Under the pieces are notes generated by a model. It made no database searches and had not been told where the DNA came from. It saw only the letters and a list, made by a program, of their open reading frames with translations. Below are positions 49,902-58,914 of a stretch of 64,000 bases of DNA, one piece after another (positions within the stretch are counted from its first letter, which is position 1; each line of letters opens with the position of its first letter). The stretch comes from CANKHA01 sp963731585 (GTDB taxonomy: Bacteria; Pseudomonadota; Alphaproteobacteria; Rhizobiales; Xanthobacteraceae). Where the stretch lies: assembly GCA_963731585.1 (NCBI GenBank), contig CAVSWC010000003.1, positions 186,001-250,000 on the forward strand, in the 5' to 3' direction. Made by a program: the position numbers and the translations under genes.

Positions 49902-50977
49902 GCTTCTGTTCCGCCGCCACGTTCTTCTTCACATTCGCCGAGGCACTGGCGTATTTGCGACCGATCTCGCCCCAGGCGGCGCAGGCGGTTTCCTTTTCGC
50001 CGAGCGCGGCCAGCGACTGTCCAAGCCGCAGCAAAGCCTCTGGCGCTTTCGGGGTGCGGTCGAATTTGGTGGTGACCGCGAGGAAAGATTCGGCGGCATC
50101 GCGATAGCGCTGGCGCTGATAGAGGCTCTCGCCGAGCCAATATTGCGCGTCAGGCACGCGGGTATCGCTCGGATATTTCTTCAGGAAGACGCGCAGGCTG
50201 TCTTCCGCCAGTGCGTAGTCCTTGCGTTGCACATAGCCGAAGGCGAGATCGAATTCGTCGCGTGGTGTCGCACTGGGCGGGGCGACGCTGGCTAGTTGTG
50301 CACCGCCGGTCGCATTCGGATTGCGCGGAAGCGGAGGCGCAAGCAGCCCCTGCTCGTCCGGCAGCGAGGGATTGCCGCCCGGCTGGCGACAGATCAAGCG
50401 GCGCGCCGGCTGCGCGTCCACCTGGAATACCGATTGGCGCCTGCGCGCCGTTATCCGGCACGGCGAGGGTCGACGGCGAGCCAAGGACGCGCGGCGCCCC
50501 CGGCGCGTGCGGATTTTGCGTTGGATCGAACACATCGGAGGGACGCCCGGGCGCGGCGGTAATAACAGGCGGTGGATAATTCTGCGGCATCGGCGAAGCC
50601 TGCTGCACGCCGCGCGGCGGTTGCTGATTGACCGGGTAGCCCGCATTGCCGGATGCAGAAACGGGGCCGGGATTAGCTCCGGCAGCGGAATTTCCCTGCA
50701 TCCCTCGAACTTGCTGCTCGAGTTGCTGGTTGCGGTACTGCAATTGCTCGATCGTGCCGGTCAGCTGACGGATTTGCGCCTGAAGCTGGTTGATCTGCAC
50801 CGTCAGGTCGGCTTCATCCATTCCGCGCGGCGCCGGCGCTTGCGCGTTGGCGCCGCCGAACAGGTTGTCGAAAAAATTGGGCGAGCGGCCCTGCTCCTGC
50901 GCAGACGCGGCTCCTGCCAGGATCAAAACGCTAGCAGCGATAGCCGCCGCCTGAGACGCACGCGCGAATAGAAGCAT
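49888..50977 (-). CDS. cpoB: Cell division coordinator CpoB / YbgF (frameshifted)
   Basis: A periplasmic protein that links Tol-Pal constriction with peptidoglycan synthesis. Start ATG 50977 gives the signal peptide MLLFARASQAAAIAASVLIL, cut after GAASAQ. A coiled coil follows (LTVQINQLQAQIRQLTGTIE, LQYRNQQLEQQVRGMQG), then a Pro/Ala/Asn-rich linker of about 110 residues with indels near 50395-50430, then TPR repeats (DEFDLAFGYVQRKDYALAED, YPSDTRVPDAQYWLGESLYQ, PKAPEALLRLGQSLAALGEK). It ends AAEQKRVRC. Last of tolQRAB-pal-cpoB, overlapping tilS. Confidence 0.93.
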
Positions 50978-51046
50978 TGGCGAAAGCCGATCTCTCCCCG
51001 AAACTTTCCTCAGCATAGCCCAAGGTGCGTTCAAATTGTGACTATG

Positions 51047-51147
51047 GTCATTCCGGGGCGCAGCGAAGCTGCGAGCCGGAATCCATAACCACCCACCCGA
51101 TTTATGGATTCCGGGCCCGCGGGCTGATGCCCGCGTCCCGGAATGAC
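51047..51147. repeat. Dispersed palindromic repeat, family B
   Basis: GTCATTCCGGGGCG ... CCGGAATCCATAA ... TTATGGATTCCGGG ... CCCGGAATGAC. Outer and inner arms both pair. It sits between pal and cpoB and may form a strong hairpin in the operon mRNA. Confidence 0.87.
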
Positions 51148-51164
51148 GAAATGAAATACGCGGC

Positions 51165-51653
51165 CTACGACTGGGCGGCGTTAAGCACCGTCACCGCGCG
51201 CCGGTTCTGCGACCAGCAGGAGATGTCGTCGCAGACCGCGACCGGCCGCTCCTTGCCGTAGGAGATGGTGCGCATGCGCGCCACCTGCACGCCGCGCGCG
51301 CTCAAGTAATCCCGCACCGTCTGGGCGCGGCGGGCGCCAAGCGCGATGTTGTATTCGCGCGTGCCGCGCTCGTCGGCATGGCCTTCGATGGTGAAGGCAT
51401 AACGGTTGTACTGCTGCAGCCACTGCGCCTGCTTATCCAAAGTCGAACGCGCTTGCGGCGTGAGGTCGGTGGAATCGGTCTCGAAGAAGACGCGGTCGCC
51501 CACGTTCACCACGAAATCCTGCGGACTGCCGGGGGCAGCCGCGCCGGCCACGCCGACGATATCCTCAGTCGGCTTGCTGGCGCAGCCCGCCACAGCCAAG
51601 GCTGCGAGCAGAAACGCTGCGAAACGCGCGCGGCCGAAAATTCGCATCATCAT
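51165..51653 (-). CDS. pal: Peptidoglycan-associated lipoprotein Pal
   Basis: Intact, about 160 residues. Lipoprotein signal with lipobox LAVAGC (FAAFLLAALAVAGC), a short linker and an OmpA-like domain: VNVGDRVFFETDSTDLTPQA, FTIEGHADERGTREYNIALG, RRAQTVRDYLSARGV, ISYGKERPVAVCDD. Pal anchors the outer membrane to peptidoglycan and binds TolB. Three Met codons in a row (51653, 51650, 51647) make the exact start uncertain. Confidence 0.96.
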   Translation of the reverse strand: MMMRIFGRARFAAFLLAALAVAGCASKPTEDIVGVAGAAAPGSPQDFVVNVGDRVFFETDSTDLTPQARSTLDKQAQWLQQYNRYAFTIEGHADERGTREYNIALGARRAQTVRDYLSARGVQVARMRTISYGKERPVAVCDDISCWSQNRRAVTVLNAAQS

Positions 51654-51839
51654 CCCGGTGCCTCCATTTTGGCGTCGTTGCCGGACCTGCTTCGTCTTAA
51701 TAGAACTTGGTTAAACGAACGTTCCATCAACCTTGATGAGACCTTGCGCCGGTTGTTAAAAAACCTCTGCAGCAGTGAAAGCATTTCTAAGGTTAACCCG
51801 TGGTGAACGTTGGGCAGCGGAGCGGTTTGGAGGCGCGCT

Positions 51840-53240
51840 TTACGAGAGCAGCGGCGACCAGGCCGGATCGGAGCCAAAGGAAGGCGTCGGCACGCGTTGC
51901 TCGTTGCGGCCGGTGACGTCGACGGTGAAAAGCGAGGGCCCGCCGCCGCCGCCGCCCTCGCGGAAAAACATGATAACGCGGCCATTCGGACAGAAGGTCG
52001 GGCCCTCGTTGTGGAAGCCTTCGGTCAGGATGCGCTCGCCCGAGCCGTCCGGCTTCATGATGCCGATGGCGAATTTGCCGCCCCCGAGCTTGGTGAAGGC
52101 GATGTAGTCACCGCGCGGCGACCAGACCGGCGTCGAATAGGATCCTTCACTGAAACTGATGCGCTGCGCGCCACCACCCTGCGCGCCCATCACGTAAATC
52201 TGCTGCGAGCCGCCGCGGTCGGATTCAAAGCAGATGCGCGAGCCATCCGGCGCAAAGGACGGCGCCGTGTCGATCGCGGGCGTATCGGTCAGGCGCGTGG
52301 TTGCCTTCGACCGCAGGTCCATGATGAACAGGTTGGAATTGCCGCCCTGCTGCAAGCTCATGATCACGCGCTGGCCGTCGGGCGAGAAGCGCGGCGAGAA
52401 AGTCATGCCGGGAAAATTGCCGACGATCTCGCGCTGCCCGGTTTCGATGTTGAGCAGATAGACGCGCGGATCGCTCGTCCCGTAGGACATGTAGGTAATT
52501 TCCTGCGTCGTCGGACTAAAGCGCGGCGTGAGCACGAGATCGTCGCCGCGGGTGAGATAGCGCACGCTCGCGCCGTCCTGATCCATGATGGCGAGCCGCT
52601 TGATGCGCTTGTTCTTCGCGCCGGTCTCGTCGACGAAAACCACGCGGCTGTCGAAATAGCCCTGTTCGCCGGTGATGCGCGAATAGATCGCGTCGGAAAT
52701 GATATGCGCAACGCGCCGGGTATTCTCGGCGGTGGTGTTGTATTGCTGGCCTGTGAGCTGCTGGCCGGCGAACACATCCCACAGCCGGAAGTCGGCCTTC
52801 ACGCGTGCCGCCTCGCGGCGCACGCGGCCGGTCACCAGCGCCTGGGCATTGATCACGCGCCAGCTTTCGAACTGCGGCACCGCGTCGACATTGGTGATCT
52901 TCTCGATATAGGCGGCGGGATCGATCGGCGCGAAGAGCCCGCTGCGCCGCAGGTTGTTGGTGATGACCTGGGTGATCTCGGCGGCGACGGCGGTGTCGTC
53001 CGGCGTGACCGGAAGCATCGGCGGAATCGCAATCGGGATCGGCTGGACGTTGCCGCGGTTGATATCGATACGGACCTGCGCGCTGGCAGGTGGCGCGGCC
53101 AAGCCGCTCACCGTTGTGACTGCAGCGCCCGCGCCGAGCAGCAGCAGACGGCGACGGTCGATATCCAACGGCGCGCATTGCGCGCGCAGAATGGCATTAG
53201 GCTTTTGGTCGGTCAGCTCACGCCCTCGCCCAGCTCGCAT
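51840..53240 (-). CDS. tolB: Tol-Pal system beta-propeller protein TolB
   Basis: Intact, about 466 residues from ATG 53240 (MRAGRGRELTDQKPNAILRA). A leader RRRLLLLGAGAAVTTVSGLA ends near SAQ. The N-terminal domain has IDINRGNVQPIPIAIPPML and NNLRRSGLFAPIDPAAYIEK. The propeller has YLTRGDDLVLTPRFSPTTQE, GMTFSPRFSPDGQRVIMSLQ, DTAPSFAPDGSRICFESDRG and SEGSYSTPVWSPRGDYIAFT. The start overlaps the tolA 3' end by 23 bp. A start closer to the leader, TTG near 53165, is possible. Confidence 0.95.
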   Translation of the reverse strand: MRAGRGRELTDQKPNAILRAQCAPLDIDRRRLLLLGAGAAVTTVSGLAAPPASAQVRIDINRGNVQPIPIAIPPMLPVTPDDTAVAAEITQVITNNLRRSGLFAPIDPAAYIEKITNVDAVPQFESWRVINAQALVTGRVRREAARVKADFRLWDVFAGQQLTGQQYNTTAENTRRVAHIISDAIYSRITGEQGYFDSRVVFVDETGAKNKRIKRLAIMDQDGASVRYLTRGDDLVLTPRFSPTTQEITYMSYGTSDPRVYLLNIETGQREIVGNFPGMTFSPRFSPDGQRVIMSLQQGGNSNLFIMDLRSKATTRLTDTPAIDTAPSFAPDGSRICFESDRGGSQQIYVMGAQGGGAQRISFSEGSYSTPVWSPRGDYIAFTKLGGGKFAIGIMKPDGSGERILTEGFHNEGPTFCPNGRVIMFFREGGGGGGPSLFTVDVTGRNEQRVPTPSFGSDPAWSPLLS

Positions 53241-54121
53241 CGAAACCAATGATGACGTCCTTCCACAGTTCGTATTTTGCCGCGGGCAGGAAATTGTAGG
53301 GCGCGCACATCTGAATTGCCCGCATCGCGCTTTCCGCCACAACCCGCCCCATCGGCGAGTTGTTCGCGCTGAGCACCGTTGGGCTCACCGTCAGTGAACC
53401 GTCCTTGCGCAACTGCATGCGGACATCCACCACGATATTCGCCGCATCGTTGCCTGGCGGCAAATTCCAGCATTGTTGGATTCGCGCCCTTAAGGCATCC
53501 ATCTCATTTTGGGAAAGCTGTGCGGCGGTTCCGGTTGCTGTGCCGAGCGACGGCGCGCTGTTGAACGTGGCGCCGGCCGCCGCCAGACGTGTCGGATCGC
53601 GCTTGTCGAGCAGCGCCGCGACCTTGCGCGGATCAAATTTCGGCGGCTCCGGCTCCAGCTTTTTTATCGGCTGCGGCTTGGCCTCGGCTTTCTTCTCCGG
53701 CTTCTTCGCGTCATCCTTTTTCAGCGCCTCGGCGATCGGATCAACCTTTTGATCCGGCTCTTTCTTGTCGGCTGCCTTGGTTTCGGTCTTCGGCTCCGGC
53801 GGCGCAGCAGCAGGTTTCGGATCGGGCTGTTTCGGCTTCGGCTCGGGCGTGTTTTCGGAAGTCGTCGCGGCGACTTCCTTTTTCTCCACCACCTTGGCGT
53901 TGAGATCCTCGGCCGGCTTGGCCTCCGCGACCTTCTCCACCAATGGCTTCGGCTCTGGCTGCGGCGGAGCCTTTTCGGCACCCGCAGCCATTTTGGAGAA
54001 TTCGTCGGCGGAGATGATGTCCACCGGCATGGTGTCGAGCGGCCTGGTTTCAAGCGGCCGCGCAAAGGAGACAAGCGCCCATAGCAGCACGACGCCGTGC
54101 CCGATCGAGCGATATGGTCAT
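53218..54121 (-). CDS. tolA: TolA (one frameshift near the start)
   Basis: The inner-membrane protein spanning to Pal/TolB. The membrane helix is seen as IGHGVVLLWALVSFARPLE; to reach the ATG at 54121 (MTIS) one indel near 54105 is needed. The long central part is Lys/Pro/Glu/Ala-rich (EPKPKQPDPKPAAAPPEPKT, KKPEKKAEAKPQPIKKLEPE). The C-terminal globular domain has QLSQNEMDALRARIQQCWNL, DVRMQLRKDGSLTVSPTVLS and MRAIQMCAPYNFLPAAKYEL. It ends ASWARA. About 300 residues, in order between tolR and tolB. Confidence 0.94.
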
Positions 54122-54143
54122 CGCCCCTCATCGTCATCTCGCA

Positions 54144-54587
54144 TCACGACCCCTGCTCGACCTCTGTGACCAGCGCAACGCGGCGGAACCCGGCAGAGGA
54201 TAACCGCCCCATCACCCGCATCACCGTGCCGTAATCGACCTTGCGGTCCCCGCGCACATAGATGCGCTCGTCCAGGCCGCCGCGGCTTTCCGTGATGGCC
54301 TTCAACTTGGGCACCAGTTCGTCCACCGGAATTTTGCTATCTTGCAGAAACACTTCCCCCTGCAGATTGACCGAAACGGTCAGCGGCTGCTTGTCCTGAT
54401 CCAGGCTCTTAGCCTGCGATTGCGGCAAGTCGATGGGCACCCCGACGGTCAAAAGCGGGGCCGAAACCATGAAGATAATCAGCAGCACCAGCATCACGTC
54501 CACCATGGGGGTGACGTTGATTTCGCTCATGATTCCATGACGGCGGCGGCGCCGGTGGCCGCTGGTCGCAATGCCGTTCATCGCCAT
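54144..54587 (-). CDS. tolR: TolR
   Basis: Intact, 147 residues. ATG 54587 (MAMNGIATSGHRRRRRHGIM) with GTGAGGGTAG upstream. One membrane helix contains the proton-path Asp in INVTPMVDVMLVLLIIFMVS. The ExbD/TolR periplasmic part follows: LPQSQAKSLDQDKQPLTVSV, ERIYVRGDRKVDYGTVMRVM. Part of the TolQR motor. It follows tolQ by 10 bp. Confidence 0.96.
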   Translation of the reverse strand: MAMNGIATSGHRRRRRHGIMSEINVTPMVDVMLVLLIIFMVSAPLLTVGVPIDLPQSQAKSLDQDKQPLTVSVNLQGEVFLQDSKIPVDELVPKLKAITESRGGLDERIYVRGDRKVDYGTVMRVMGRLSSAGFRRVALVTEVEQGS

Positions 54588-54597
54588 CGGACTACCC

Positions 54598-55311
<714 letters not shown>

Positions 55312-55723
55312 GAGCTCGTCCTTTCGGCTAGTGTCCCCTCGGTCGCGCCCCGGCCGGCAGATGGGGGCCTCGCTCCAAATGGCGGAACGGCGGCATGGCA
55401 GCCGCCTTTACGCCAAAGCACGCAGCATTTCGCGAAGATCAAAACGTCCACCACCGACGGCACAGGAAACCCCGCCAAAGGTGTCCAAACTAGGGCCTCA
55501 AACCTCGGGATTCACCTGCGCCATCCCGGTCCACTTCGCCGGATCATGGCGCTCTAAACAACGGCATCCATGGTTAAGGAAGGGTTAGCGGGCGGGCCTG
55601 CGCGTCAGAAAGAAAAAAGCCCCGTCTCCGAAGGGACGGGGCTTTTCTTTTTCTCCCTCCCCCTGAAATGGGAAGGGGGTCGCGAGTGCAGGATAAGCGC
55701 CGAGGCGAAAGAAAGAGCAGCGG
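55312..55723. other. Intergenic region upstream of tolQ
   Basis: 412 bp. It holds a terminator at 55613-55650 belonging to the DUF2852 transcript, and presumably the tol operon promoter between there and 55311. No supportable gene, RNA or repeat was seen in the remainder. Confidence 0.55.
55613..55650 (-). terminator. Rho-independent terminator after DUF2852 gene
   Basis: AAAAAAGCCCCGTC-TCCGAAG-GGACGGGGCTTTTCTTTTT. A-run and T-run on the two sides allow action in both directions. It lies between the DUF2852 stop and tolQ, so tolQ probably has its own promoter. Confidence 0.9.
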
Positions 55724-56110
55724 TCAGCTCTGCGGTTGCGGCGGGGCGTCCGCAGGACGATTGCGCCGGTCCGCCATGAACTGGTCAAACTCGGCCTTGT
55801 CCTTGGCCATGCGCAGGCGCTCGAGGAACTCACGAAATTCACGCTGCTCGTCCTCGAGCCGGCGCAAGGTCTCAGAGCGATATTCGTCAAAGGCGCGGTT
55901 CCCGCTGGAGGGATGCCATGGCGTGCCCATGGAGCTTCCAGCCTGGCGCCAATTGAAACCTCGGATATTTCCGCAACCCATGCGTCTGCTCCATATCGAG
56001 TAGGCAAGGGTCGCCAGACCGAGCGGCCACCAGACAATGAACCCCAGGATGATCATCGCGATCCAGGCGGGCTTACCCATTTCATCGAGTTTTGCGGCGA
56101 CCGTGGTCAT
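55724..56110 (-). CDS. DUF2852-family membrane protein
   Basis: Intact, 128 residues. Start ATG 56110 (MTTVAAKLDEMGKPAWIAMI). One membrane segment (IAMIILGFIVWWPLGLATLA), then YSIWSRRMGCGNI and the cytoplasmic part with FDEYRSETLRRLEDEQREFR and LRMAKDKAEFDQFMADRRNR, the DUF2852 hallmark. Upstream of the start is an AT-rich stretch (AATGTTATTTACATTC) overlapping the TetR gene's downstream side. The function is unknown. Confidence 0.9.
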   Translation of the reverse strand: MTTVAAKLDEMGKPAWIAMIILGFIVWWPLGLATLAYSIWSRRMGCGNIRGFNWRQAGSSMGTPWHPSSGNRAFDEYRSETLRRLEDEQREFREFLERLRMAKDKAEFDQFMADRRNRPADAPPQPQS

Positions 56111-56198
56111 TGGACCCTCACGTGTGAATGTAAATAACATTTACATAGCTAGCCTCGACCCTATCGGCTGTCAATATGGCGCCCGCGAAAAATTTTGC

Positions 56199-56853
56199 TC
56201 AGCTCTTGCGTGTCCCGCCATCGAGAAAACCCAGGCCGCGCAGATAGACCAGCACGCCGGCTTCCAGCAGCTCTTCCGGAGACATCGGAAGGCTGCGGCG
56301 CGCCGCATCCCCTCGGCCGAAGAGCGACGCAACGCCGTGCGAGAGCGCCCAGATGTGCAGGCTCACCATCAAGACCGGCGGCCGGTTCGGCCCCGGCATG
56401 GTGCCGAGCAATTTTTCCGTGGCGCTACGCAGCACTACCGAAGGCGCGATCGCCGGCTTGCTTGAGCTCGGCATTGGCTTCGTGCGGAACGCCCGCTTCG
56501 AACATGGCCGAGTAATAGGCGGGCTCGCTGCGCGCAAAGGCGAGGTAAGCCTTGCCCAGCCGGTCGAAAGCGGTGAACGCATCCGGACGCCCTTCATCCC
56601 AACTCTTCGCCAGCGCCGCTGCAAACAATTCGAAGCCGCGGCGCGCGACATCGGCCAAAAGTTCATCGCGATCGCGAAAATGCCGGTAGGGAGCCGCCGG
56701 ACTGACGCCCGCCCAGCGCGCCGCTTCGGCAAAGGTGAACCCCGCGGGACCTTTTTGGGCGATCAGCTCAAGCGCCGCGCGGATCAGGGCCTCCCTTAAA
56801 TTTCCGTGGTGATAGCCCCGGGATCCCTTGTCGCCATGTTTCGACCAGCTCAT
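56199..56853 (-). CDS. TetR-family transcriptional regulator (one frameshift)
   Basis: Starts MSWSKHGDKGSRGYHHGNLR. Helix-turn-helix region: ALIRAALELIAQKGPAGFTF, AEAARWAGVSPAAPYRHFRD. Ligand-binding half: AYLAFARSEPAYYSAMFEAG, and after an indel near 56460 LHIWALSHGVASLFGRGDAA and SPEELLEAGVLVYLRGLGFL. The C-terminal half (TetR_C with LHIWALSHG) resembles regulators of fatty-acid or efflux genes. It precedes DUF2852 on the same strand. A TTACAT-N-rich stretch near 56860-56875 (GTTCTTACATGACTC) may be part of its own promoter or operator. Confidence 0.88.
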
Positions 56854-56899
56854 GTGAAGAGTTCTTACATGACTCGCTGGCGAGCGTCGACCGGCGCCC

Positions 56900-57358
56900 T
56901 CACGGATCCCGGTCGCGGCTCCCGCGCATGGCCAGCCGCAGCGGCTTCGGGATCGGCTTGGCGCGCCCGCCGGACACGAAGGCGACCCGCACGGCGGCCT
57001 CCACCAGCACCCCGCCGTCGCGCGTGACCTGCTGCTGCAGCAGGATCGAAGCGCCCTTCACCTCTTGCGGCGACGTGATGATCTCCAGAAGGTCGCTGAA
57101 ACGCGCCGGCTTGAAGAAATCGATCTGCATGGCGCGGACGACGAAAGAAAAACCGGGCGCCTCGTTTTCAGTCCGCTCGAACAGCGCGCGCTGGTCGGTG
57201 CCGAGCAGGCGCAGATAGTCGGTGCGGCCGCGCTCCATGAAGCGCAGGTAGCTGGCGTGATAGACGCTGCCGGAGAAGTCGGTGTCCTCGTAATAGACCC
57301 GCACCGGCAGGATGTGGCGGCCGTCGCGGATTTCGCCGGCAATGGAATGTTGCTTCAT
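56900..57358 (-). CDS. ybgC: YbgC-type acyl-CoA thioesterase
   Basis: Intact, 152 residues. ATG 57358 overlaps the GFA stop as ATGA. The hotdog-fold catalytic region is RVYYEDTDFSGSVYHASYLR with the Asp and the following FMERGRTDYLRLLG. It continues FVVRAMQIDFFKPARFSDLL. YbgC hydrolyses acyl-CoA (or acts in phospholipid metabolism) and is normally the first gene of the tol-pal operon; here it is separated from tolQ by two genes. Confidence 0.94.
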   Translation of the reverse strand: MKQHSIAGEIRDGRHILPVRVYYEDTDFSGSVYHASYLRFMERGRTDYLRLLGTDQRALFERTENEAPGFSFVVRAMQIDFFKPARFSDLLEIITSPQEVKGASILLQQQVTRDGGVLVEAAVRVAFVSGGRAKPIPKPLRLAMRGSRDRDP

Positions 57359-57759
57359 CGCCACGGCACGTCTTTCTGCATCGAGGCTTCCCAGTTCCTG
57401 CCGTCGAAAGCTTTCGGCTTGATCGCGGTGATGTCGATGCCGTCGAGACAGCGCGCATTGACGTCGATCTTGTCCGGGTCGGAGCGCGGCACATAGAAAG
57501 GATGCATGCCGCAGACGCGGCAGAAGGTGTGCTGCGCCACGCCGGTGTTGAAGCTGTAAGTGGTCAGATCGTCTTCGCCGCTGAGCAATTCAAATTGCTC
57601 GCGCGGCACGATCAGGTGCCAGATGCCCTTCTTGGTGCAGATCGAGCAATTGCATTCGGTGATGGTGTCGAGCTCGGCGGTGACCGCAAATCGCACGCGC
57701 CCGCAATGGCAACCGCCCTGGTAGGTTTGCAGCGATTCTCGACTTTCGATCGACCTCAT
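57355..57759 (-). CDS. GFA-family (glutathione-dependent formaldehyde-activating-like) zinc protein
   Basis: Intact, 134 residues. Zinc-binding Cys sets: YQGGCHCGRVRFAV, TECNCSICTKKGIWHLIVP and HTFCRVCGMHPFYVPRSDPD. Spacing matches the Mss4-like GFA domain. Gfa-type proteins bind glutathione, but activity on formaldehyde is in doubt for the family. It is translationally coupled to ybgC. Its upstream region contains a family C repeat that overlaps the first codons. Confidence 0.92.
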   Translation of the reverse strand: MRSIESRESLQTYQGGCHCGRVRFAVTAELDTITECNCSICTKKGIWHLIVPREQFELLSGEDDLTTYSFNTGVAQHTFCRVCGMHPFYVPRSDPDKIDVNARCLDGIDITAIKPKAFDGRNWEASMQKDVPWR

Positions 57760-57851
57760 GGTGAGGGCGTCCGAAGGACGCGTCTCGAACCATGGGCGAA
57801 TGGTTTGCCGCCATCCTCGCGGCTCGCTTCGCTCGCACCTCAGGATGAGGC
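57754..57851. repeat. Dispersed palindromic repeat, family C
   Basis: CCTCATGGTGAGGGCG ... CGTCTCGAACCATG ... GGCTCGCTTCGCTCGCACCTCAGGATGAGG. It is in the same orientation as the copy at 58815-58910; each is followed by a copy of the ruvB 3' end. Confidence 0.8.
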
Positions 57852-57865
57852 GGAGGAGGTTAGTC

Positions 57866-57901
57866 TTCTTCTCCCTGCCCGAACAATCCGAACTGCGCCG
57901 G
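57866..57901 (-). pseudogene. Remnant copy of the ruvB 3' end
   Basis: These 36 bp are identical to 58924-58959 at the end of ruvB; weaker similarity extends to about 57930. On the minus strand it reads DPAQFGLFGQGEED and then a stop, like the RuvB C-terminus RDPAQFGLFGQGEENG. No other part of ruvB is present here. Confidence 0.85.
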
Positions 57902-57995
57902 GTCGCGCCGGGCGCGGGCAGGCCGCCATGGATCAGCGGGCCTCGATGTGATAGGCCTGATCGATAGCCGATGCTACCACGCGAGCGGGGGCATT

Positions 57996-58622
57996 ATGAC
58001 AGCCACACTGCTGCACCGGACGGCGCGCTCAGCGTGCGTTGCGTTGCTGCTGCTCGTCGGCGCGGCACCCAGCGCCGACGCGCTGGATGCCTATTGGCAA
58101 GGCCGGCGAGATCGCGACTGGCATCACGGCATCGTCGGCGGCGTGAGCAACTGGTATTCGAAAGCCCCCCTGCAGGGCGTTGCGCGCGAAGTGCCGGACG
58201 GCGGCGCTGTTTTCGCGCGGGACGCGCAGGAACATACCATTCGGATCCTGACAAGAAAGGCGATCTCCTCGATGCTGTTTCTGTCAGACACCGAGAGGTA
58301 CACGTTCCACATACAGACCGAATTCCAAATTACAGGGACCGGAATATTCAATCAGTCTCCCGCGCCGCCGCATTTTTTCGTCGAATATGGCCGCCTCGTA
58401 TTTAAGAATTCGGCCGGGCTGAATTCGGGTGGACTTGCCGTCGGGAAAAGGAGCGCGTCCATTAAAGTATACCGCGGAGCAGAGTTGATTTTCGACCACA
58501 ATAGCAGGGGCGGCAATGCCGAGGTCGCCAACGATGCAGGCCTTATCGATCGTCACTTTCTGCCGAATCGCTCGATGTGGACTGCATATTCGAGTTTCAT
58601 CGCAGACGGGACGTCTCCGTAG
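57996..58622 (+). CDS. Orphan secreted protein, autotransporter-passenger-like N-terminus
   Basis: ATG 57996 gives a signal peptide (TARSACVALLLLVGAAPSAD, cut near ADA). The mature protein starts LDAYWQGRRDRDWHHGIVGG and VSNWYSKAPLQG: the pattern Trp-x-Gly ... Asp-Trp ... Asn-Trp is that found at the start of many autotransporter passenger domains. The rest is strand-forming (YTFHIQTEFQITGTGIFNQS, SASIKVYRGAELIFDHNSRG). It has about 208 residues, with no beta-barrel, so it may be a truncated passenger. Base composition from about 58230 on is clearly AT-richer than the surrounding genes. It lies between two direct copies of the ruvB 3' end, which suggests an acquired segment. Confidence 0.6.
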   Translation: MTATLLHRTARSACVALLLLVGAAPSADALDAYWQGRRDRDWHHGIVGGVSNWYSKAPLQGVAREVPDGGAVFARDAQEHTIRILTRKAISSMLFLSDTERYTFHIQTEFQITGTGIFNQSPAPPHFFVEYGRLVFKNSAGLNSGGLAVGKRSASIKVYRGAELIFDHNSRGGNAEVANDAGLIDRHFLPNRSMWTAYSSFIADGTSP

Positions 58623-58814
58623 GTCTCAATATAGCGCACGAGCTTGCGAAGGTAGACCGGTTTGATCGGCCCGGGCGTGGCTGGAATCAGGCAAGGCGGT
58701 ATTTCGCGGCGTGAACCTGACCGGATGCTTCGCATGACAATGCGAAGTGCCCTTCCCTGCGCGGAGATAACAGCCCGTATTCCTGGCAGTATTGCTATTC
58801 TCCACTCTTAATCG

Positions 58815-58910
58815 ACCTCATGGTGAGGAGCGCGTATCGCGTCCGAACCTGGGTCGGCACTGCCGCCGCCATCCTTCAAGACGCGGCTGCGCCGCTCCTC
58901 AGGATGAGGC
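58815..58910. repeat. Dispersed palindromic repeat, family C
   Basis: ACCTCATGGTGAGGAGCGCG ... CGCGGCTGCGCCGCTCCTCAGGATGAGGC, ending five bases before the ruvB stop. Direct repeat of 57754-57851. Confidence 0.8.
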
Positions 58911-58914
58911 TGAC

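Noticed and set aside
51810..53252. 480-residue plus-strand open frame opposite tolB
   Set aside because: Antisense shadow of an intact tolB; no signal peptide, domain or ribosome-binding site.
58553..58735. 60-residue minus-strand ORF after the orphan gene
   Set aside because: No ribosome-binding site, no hydrophobic or conserved pattern, and it overlaps the end of the better supported plus-strand gene.
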